Program-made: the position numbers and the translations under genes
Part shown: piece after piece, positions 31,424-36,273 of the stretch
How the letters are laid out: each line of letters begins with the position of its first letter
Numbering within the stretch: position 1 is the first letter of the stretch
Source: Thiobacillus sp.
GTDB taxonomy: Bacteria > Pseudomonadota > Gammaproteobacteria > Burkholderiales > Thiobacillaceae
Assembly (NCBI GenBank): GCA_024708885.1
Contig: JANJXT010000014.1
Location: 1 to 36,273, forward strand
Reading direction: 5' to 3'
Length of the DNA: 36,273 bases
The notes under the pieces: generated by a model
The model's database searches: none
What the model was told of the DNA's origin: nothing
The model's input: the letters and a program-made list of their open reading frames with translations, nothing else

Positions 31424-32851
31424 ATGAACAGCGCCACCGTCAAAACCTGCCTGCCCTGGGTCGTGGCCGTGGCGCTGTTCATGGAGGGGCTCGACACCAC
31501 CATCGTCAACACGGCGGTGCCGGCGATCGCCGAGGGCCTGCAAGTCACGCCGCTGAGCCTGAAGGCGGTGGTGTCGAGCTACATCCTGAGCCTGGCGGTG
31601 TGCATCCCGGTGAGCGGCTGGATGGCGGACCGCTACGGCACGCGGCGTGTGTTCAGCGCCGCGGTGGCCATTTTCACCCTGGCCTCGATCCTGTGCGGTC
31701 TCGCACAAAACGTGCCGATGCTGGTGGCGGGCCGCATTCTGCAGGGCATCGGCGCGGCGATGATGATGCCGGTCGGACGGCTGGCGATCATCCGCACCTT
31801 TCCCAAGTCCGAGCTGCTGCGGGCGATGAACTTCGTCATCATCCCGGCGCTGCTCGGGCCGATGCTCGGCCCCACCGTCGGCGGCCTGATCGTGCACTGG
31901 TTCACCTGGCACACCATCTTCTTCATCAACGTGCCGGTGGGGCTGGCGGCATTGTGGCTGGCGCAGCGCCACATGCCGGATTACCGGGGCGCGTCGCGAC
32001 GCCCGCTCGACGTCGTCGGCCTGGTGCTGTTCGGCAGCGGCGTCGCCCTGCTGTCCTGGCTGCTGGAAATTTTCGGCGAACACCAGATCGACGCGGGCTC
32101 GGCGGCGGCACTGCTGGCGCTCAGCCTCGGCCTGCTCGGCGCCTACGCCTTGCATGCCCGCCAGACGGCGCATCCGCTGCTGCGGCTGGCGCTGTTCCGG
32201 GTGCGCACCTTCCGCGTCGCGGTGATCGGCGGCTTCGTCACCCGGCTCGGGGTGGGCGGCATGCCCTTCCTGCTGCCCCTGCTCTACCAGGTCGGCCTGG
32301 GCATGCCGGCCTGGCAGTCGGGCCTGCTGATGATGCCGGTGGCGGCGGCGGCGATGGGCATGAAGCTTGTCTCCGCGCGGGTGCTGGCGCGCTTCGGCTA
32401 CCGGCGCGTGCTGATCACGAACACGGTGATGATCGGGGTCGTGGTGAGCCTGTTCTCGCTGGTGGGTCCGGCGACGCCGATTGCACTGATCGTGCTGCTG
32501 GGGCTGGCCATGGGCTTCTTCAATTCGCTGCAATACACCAGCATGAATTCGATGGCCTATGCCGACATCGAGGCCGCCGATTCGAGCATGGCGAGCACGA
32601 TCGCCAGTTCGATGCAGCAGATGTCGATGAGCTTCGGGCTGGCCTGCGGCTCGCTGGTCGCCGGCTGGTACCTGGGCGGCCTGCCGCAGACCGACCGCGG
32701 GGCCGTGACGACGGCGCTGCACTACGCCGTGCTGACGCTGGGCGCGTTCACGATGCTGTCGTCCCTGTCGTTCCGCTCGCTGCATCCGCAGGATGGCGAA
32801 AGCGTCAGCCGGGGCAGCGGGCGCGCAGTGCGTGTCAACACGTCTTCGTGA
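31424..32851 (+). CDS. MFS exporter of the DHA2 (EmrB/QacA) family
   Basis: The 475-aa protein has the DHA2 start FMEGLDTTIVNTAVPAIAEGL, motif A GWMADRYGTRRVF between helices 2 and 3, and GRILQGIGAAMMMPVGRLAI with motif C-like LLGPMLGPTVGG. About 14 helices fit the length. The family expels drugs and small organic molecules by proton antiport. It is separated from the import run by 171 bp and has its own terminator, so a link to the metal system (for example export of a chelator) is possible but only suggested by position. Confidence 0.9.
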   Translation: MNSATVKTCLPWVVAVALFMEGLDTTIVNTAVPAIAEGLQVTPLSLKAVVSSYILSLAVCIPVSGWMADRYGTRRVFSAAVAIFTLASILCGLAQNVPMLVAGRILQGIGAAMMMPVGRLAIIRTFPKSELLRAMNFVIIPALLGPMLGPTVGGLIVHWFTWHTIFFINVPVGLAALWLAQRHMPDYRGASRRPLDVVGLVLFGSGVALLSWLLEIFGEHQIDAGSAAALLALSLGLLGAYALHARQTAHPLLRLALFRVRTFRVAVIGGFVTRLGVGGMPFLLPLLYQVGLGMPAWQSGLLMMPVAAAAMGMKLVSARVLARFGYRRVLITNTVMIGVVVSLFSLVGPATPIALIVLLGLAMGFFNSLQYTSMNSMAYADIEAADSSMASTIASSMQQMSMSFGLACGSLVAGWYLGGLPQTDRGAVTTALHYAVLTLGAFTMLSSLSFRSLHPQDGESVSRGSGRAVRVNTSS

Positions 32852-32925
32852 CCTGTCACATTTCAACGACACCCAACGTTCGCCCCATCGCCCTGTTTAT
32901 CAAGTGATTTTTCAACCCGGCCGAG

Positions 32926-32963
32926 CCGGACGTCGCCATTAGGCGACGATGGGTCCGGTTTTC
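32926..32963 (+). terminator. Intrinsic terminator after the MFS gene
   Basis: CCGGACGTCGCC (32926-32937) pairs with GGCGAC (32942-32947) and, after a small bulge, GTCCGG (32953-32958); TTTTC follows. It separates the MFS gene from the bactofilin promoter. Confidence 0.75.
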
Positions 32964-33022
32964 TTCCCGGATGCACCGGGCTGGATTCCGTATCTGCCTG
33001 TTTAGCAAACGTTTTTCTGGGC

Positions 33023-33037
33023 TGGCACGGCTGTTGC
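33023..33037 (+). promoter_or_regulatory. Sigma-54 (RpoN) promoter for the bactofilin gene
   Basis: TGGCACG-GCTG-TTGC matches the -24/-12 consensus TGGCACG-N4-TTGC exactly, with correct spacing and C before the first T. The predicted start of transcription is near 33049, giving a leader of about 64 bases to the ATG at 33113. An activator of the NtrC type would be needed. Confidence 0.75.
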
Positions 33038-33112
33038 CATGGACACGCTGTGCCCCGTTCCGGGCGCACCCACACCAGCGCGTTCTACAACCCGTACCGA
33101 GAGAGACAGCCC

Positions 33113-33709
33113 ATGCTCAAAACCTTCATGCAGGCCGGCAATACCGGCACCACGAAAAACGGCTCGACACCCAGCAGCCGTTCACCCTACGAATCGTCCA
33201 GGGCGGCCAGGTCCACCCAGGCCGAAGCCATGACACAGGGTACCCAATCCGCATCACCCGGCGACGAAGGCAGCAAGCTGATCGTCGGCCCGAACATCAA
33301 GCTGAAGGGCGCGGAAATCACCGATTGCGAAATCCTGGTGGTAGAGGGCCGAGTGGAGGCATCCATGAACAGCCGCGACATCCGCATCGCCGAGGGCGGC
33401 GTCTTTTCCGGCAAGGCGGAAATCGACGTCGCAGAGATTCGCGGCACGTTCGAAGGCGAATTGACCGCGCGCAAGCGCCTGGTCATCTACGCCACGGGCC
33501 GGGTGAGCGGCATGATCCACTATGGCGCGCTGATGGTGGAAGAGGGCGGCACGCTGTACGGCAACGTGGCCTATCACACCGCCGGCGCCAGCGTGGTGAA
33601 GCTGCCGGAGTCGGCAACGGGCTCGTCGGCTGACGCGTCCGCCGAAGACGCCGACGCCATGCAAAGTGGTGCAACGCTGGTGCGCAGCCTCGGCAAGCGT
33701 CAGGTTTAG
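33113..33709 (+). CDS. Bactofilin family cytoskeletal protein
   Basis: The 198-aa protein has a Ser/Thr/Gln-rich disordered N-terminus (about 1-55), a bactofilin (DUF583) beta-helix core (SKLIVGPNIKLKGAEITDCEILVVEGRVEA, then IRIAEGGVFSGKAEIDVAEIRGTFEGELTARKRLVIYATGRVSGMIHYGALMVEEGGTLYG) and a short disordered tail. Bactofilins polymerise without nucleotide and position cell-wall or motility machinery. A sigma-54 promoter lies upstream. There is no clear relation to the metal genes. Confidence 0.92.
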   Translation: MLKTFMQAGNTGTTKNGSTPSSRSPYESSRAARSTQAEAMTQGTQSASPGDEGSKLIVGPNIKLKGAEITDCEILVVEGRVEASMNSRDIRIAEGGVFSGKAEIDVAEIRGTFEGELTARKRLVIYATGRVSGMIHYGALMVEEGGTLYGNVAYHTAGASVVKLPESATGSSADASAEDADAMQSGATLVRSLGKRQV

Positions 33710-33740
33710 CGTGAAGCTTGCGCCATGAACCCCAGGCGAC

Positions 33741-33777
33741 CGTCGTCGCGCAAGGACCGGCACCTTGCGCGGCGGTT
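33741..33777. terminator. Convergent terminator between bactofilin and metK
   Basis: CGCGCAAGG (33747-33755) and CCTTGCGCG (33763-33771) form a perfect 9-bp stem, extendable by CCG/CGG. It lies between two genes that face each other and is followed by only three T on the plus strand, so termination strength is uncertain. Confidence 0.55.
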
Positions 33778-34956
<1,179 letters not shown>

Positions 34957-34987
34957 GGTGTGCGTCCTTCGACAGGTTGAATCCGGA

Positions 34988-36130
34988 TTATCCAACAGCG
35001 TCCGCGCGCGCAGTCAGCCGCCACAGCGAAGTGACCTCGGCGGCGCGGGCGGCGTGCAGCGGGTCGCTGTCGTCCGCGGCGCGCGGGTGGACCGGGCGCG
35101 CGTCGTGGCGGCCGGCGACGGCGAGCCCGGCCGCGTCGATCATGGCGAAGAGCGCGTCGCGACTGCGCAGGCCAAGGTGCTCGGCGAGATCGGAGAGAAT
35201 CAGCCAGCCTTCGCCACCCGGCGCGAGATGCGCCGCCAGCCCGGCGAGAAAGCCGCGCAGCATGGCGCTGTCGGGATCGTAGACGGCGTGTTCGAGCGGC
35301 GTGTGAGCGCGGCCGGGCAGCCAGGGCGGGTTGCACACCACGAGCGGCGCGCGGCCCTCGGGAAACAGGTCCGCCTCGACGACCGCCACCTGCCCGTCAA
35401 GGCCAAGGCGTGCGACATTGTCGCGTGCGCAGGCGAGCGCGCGCGGGTCGCGGTCGCTGGCGATCACGCGCCGCACGCCTCGGCGCGCCAGCACCGCCGC
35501 GAGCACGCCCGTTCCTGTGCCGACGTCGAATGCGAGCTCGGTGGCGGGCAGCGGCGCATCGGCCGCCAGCGCGACGTATTCGCCGCGTACCGGCGAGAAC
35601 ACGCCGTAATGGGGATGGATGCGCGCGCCGAGCGCGGGGATCTCGACGCCCTTTTTACGCCACTCGTGCGCGCCGATGACACCGAACAGCTCGCGCAGCG
35701 ACACCAGCGACGCGGCATCGCCCGGCCCCCAGGCTTCGCTGCACGCCTGCCGCACGTCCGGCGCGCGGCGCAGCGGAATCGTGTAGTCCGCCTCCAGCGG
35801 CAGCAGCAGCATGCCCAGCGTGCGGGCGCGCTGGGATTGCGCCAGGCGGTACAGATTGAAGGCCTCCGTCGGCGTCGCGGCGGCTTTGCGGCGCGTGCGC
35901 TCGATGCGCCGCGTCATCGCCTGCAACAGCTGGCGCGCGTTCTGGAAGTCGCCGCGCCACAGCAATGCCGTGCCTTCGCTCGCCGCGCGAAAGGCCGCGT
36001 CTGCGCTGATGCGATCGTCCACCGCCTCCACCCGGCGCGGCGGCGGCGTGCTGCGTTCGGAACGCCAGCGTGCCGTGCACGTCGCGCCGGCTTCGCTCCA
36101 GCTCACGCGCGGCGCATTCGGATCAAGCAT
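34988..36130 (-). CDS. Class I methyltransferase of the PrmC/HemK-like N-P-P type
   Basis: The 380-aa protein has a helical N-terminal part (about 1-170) and a SAM domain with motif [44 protein letters not shown] and the motif [16 protein letters not shown]-[YW] is typical of methyltransferases acting on Gln side-chain amides or the N6 of adenine, so the target may be protein or RNA. I chose ATG 36130; an upstream ATG at 36196 would read through a hairpin. Direct linkage to metK suggests co-expression of SAM supply and use. Confidence 0.82.
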   Translation of the reverse strand: MLDPNAPRVSWSEAGATCTARWRSERSTPPPRRVEAVDDRISADAAFRAASEGTALLWRGDFQNARQLLQAMTRRIERTRRKAAATPTEAFNLYRLAQSQRARTLGMLLLPLEADYTIPLRRAPDVRQACSEAWGPGDAASLVSLRELFGVIGAHEWRKKGVEIPALGARIHPHYGVFSPVRGEYVALAADAPLPATELAFDVGTGTGVLAAVLARRGVRRVIASDRDPRALACARDNVARLGLDGQVAVVEADLFPEGRAPLVVCNPPWLPGRAHTPLEHAVYDPDSAMLRGFLAGLAAHLAPGGEGWLILSDLAEHLGLRSRDALFAMIDAAGLAVAGRHDARPVHPRAADDSDPLHAARAAEVTSLWRLTARADAVG

Positions 36131-36151
36131 TGAACCTAGAAACCGCAGTTG

Positions 36152-36171
36152 GACGCACCCGAGGGTGCGTC
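36152..36171 (-). other. Strong hairpin in the leader of the methyltransferase-metK unit
   Basis: GACGCACC and GGTGCGTC form an 8-bp perfect stem with a four-base loop, about 22 bases upstream of the gene start on the minus strand. GGGTGCG-type sequence recurs at 36177 and 36264, giving alternative pairings. I see no known riboswitch core. The rest of 36131-36273 holds no recognisable gene. Confidence 0.4.
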
Positions 36172-36273
36172 TGAACGGGTGCCTGCCGCGAAGCAACGAC
36201 GCCGCGGGCCGGGGCCCGCAAGGAGGCGCGACAAAGGCAGGCGCACGAGCAGGCGTGCCATCGGGTGCGTAGC

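Noticed and set aside
30446..32872. Open frame of 808 codons on the minus strand across methyltransferase 4 and the MFS gene
   Set aside because: It spans two clearly real plus-strand genes and their gap, and has a biased Arg/His/Gln composition.

Overview
The window is high-GC DNA with dense coding and many 1-4 bp stop/start overlaps. Gene content suggests a betaproteobacterium: ModE/ModABC, TonB-dependent receptors, a bactofilin and IS3-family remnants. That assignment is inference; no rRNA or other taxonomic marker is present.

Region 1 (1-1575) is mobile DNA. It holds the 3' end of an IS3-family transposase, then gene cassettes separated by three recognisable attC sites: a truncated HNH nuclease, a 65-aa membrane protein, a DUF2199 protein and a cut-off fourth cassette. 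A long inverted repeat and the 5' end of a second IS3-family element on the minus strand follow. No integron integrase is in the window, so this looks like a cassette cluster without an integrase (CALIN) or the tail of a larger array.

Region 2 (1814-3070) is a lactate-oxidase-like FMN enzyme with a Sec signal peptide, followed by an intrinsic terminator.

Region 3 (3144-7705) is a molybdate module: a di-Mop molbindin on the minus strand, a promoter region with ModE-like palindromes, full-length ModE, ModA, ModB, ModC, and a second ModE-type DNA-binding protein that lacks the molybdate-binding half.

Region 4 (7933-31252) is the most interesting part: 23 kb of co-directional genes downstream of a palindromic, terminator-containing leader. 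It encodes three TonB-dependent receptors, five BtuF/FecB-type periplasmic binding proteins, one FecCD-type permease, one ATPase, and a TonB-ExbB-ExbD set. It also encodes a fusion of a YqeB-like domain to a NifQ-like domain, an FmdE-family protein, two DUF364/DUF4213 putative metal-chelation proteins, four SAM-methyltransferase-fold proteins (one with a ruined SAM motif), a P-loop NTPase and a small membrane protein. I read it as a self-contained outer-membrane-to-cytosol import and handling system for a metal or metal complex. Molybdenum or tungsten is the best guess, from the adjacent mod genes, the NifQ and FmdE homologies, and the known molybdate/tungstate binding of MolA, a BtuF-class protein of Haemophilus influenzae. 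No experiment in hand shows the substrate.

Region 5 (31424-36273) holds an MFS exporter with its terminator, a bactofilin behind a very good sigma-54 promoter, and on the minus strand a methyltransferase gene followed by an atypical metK.
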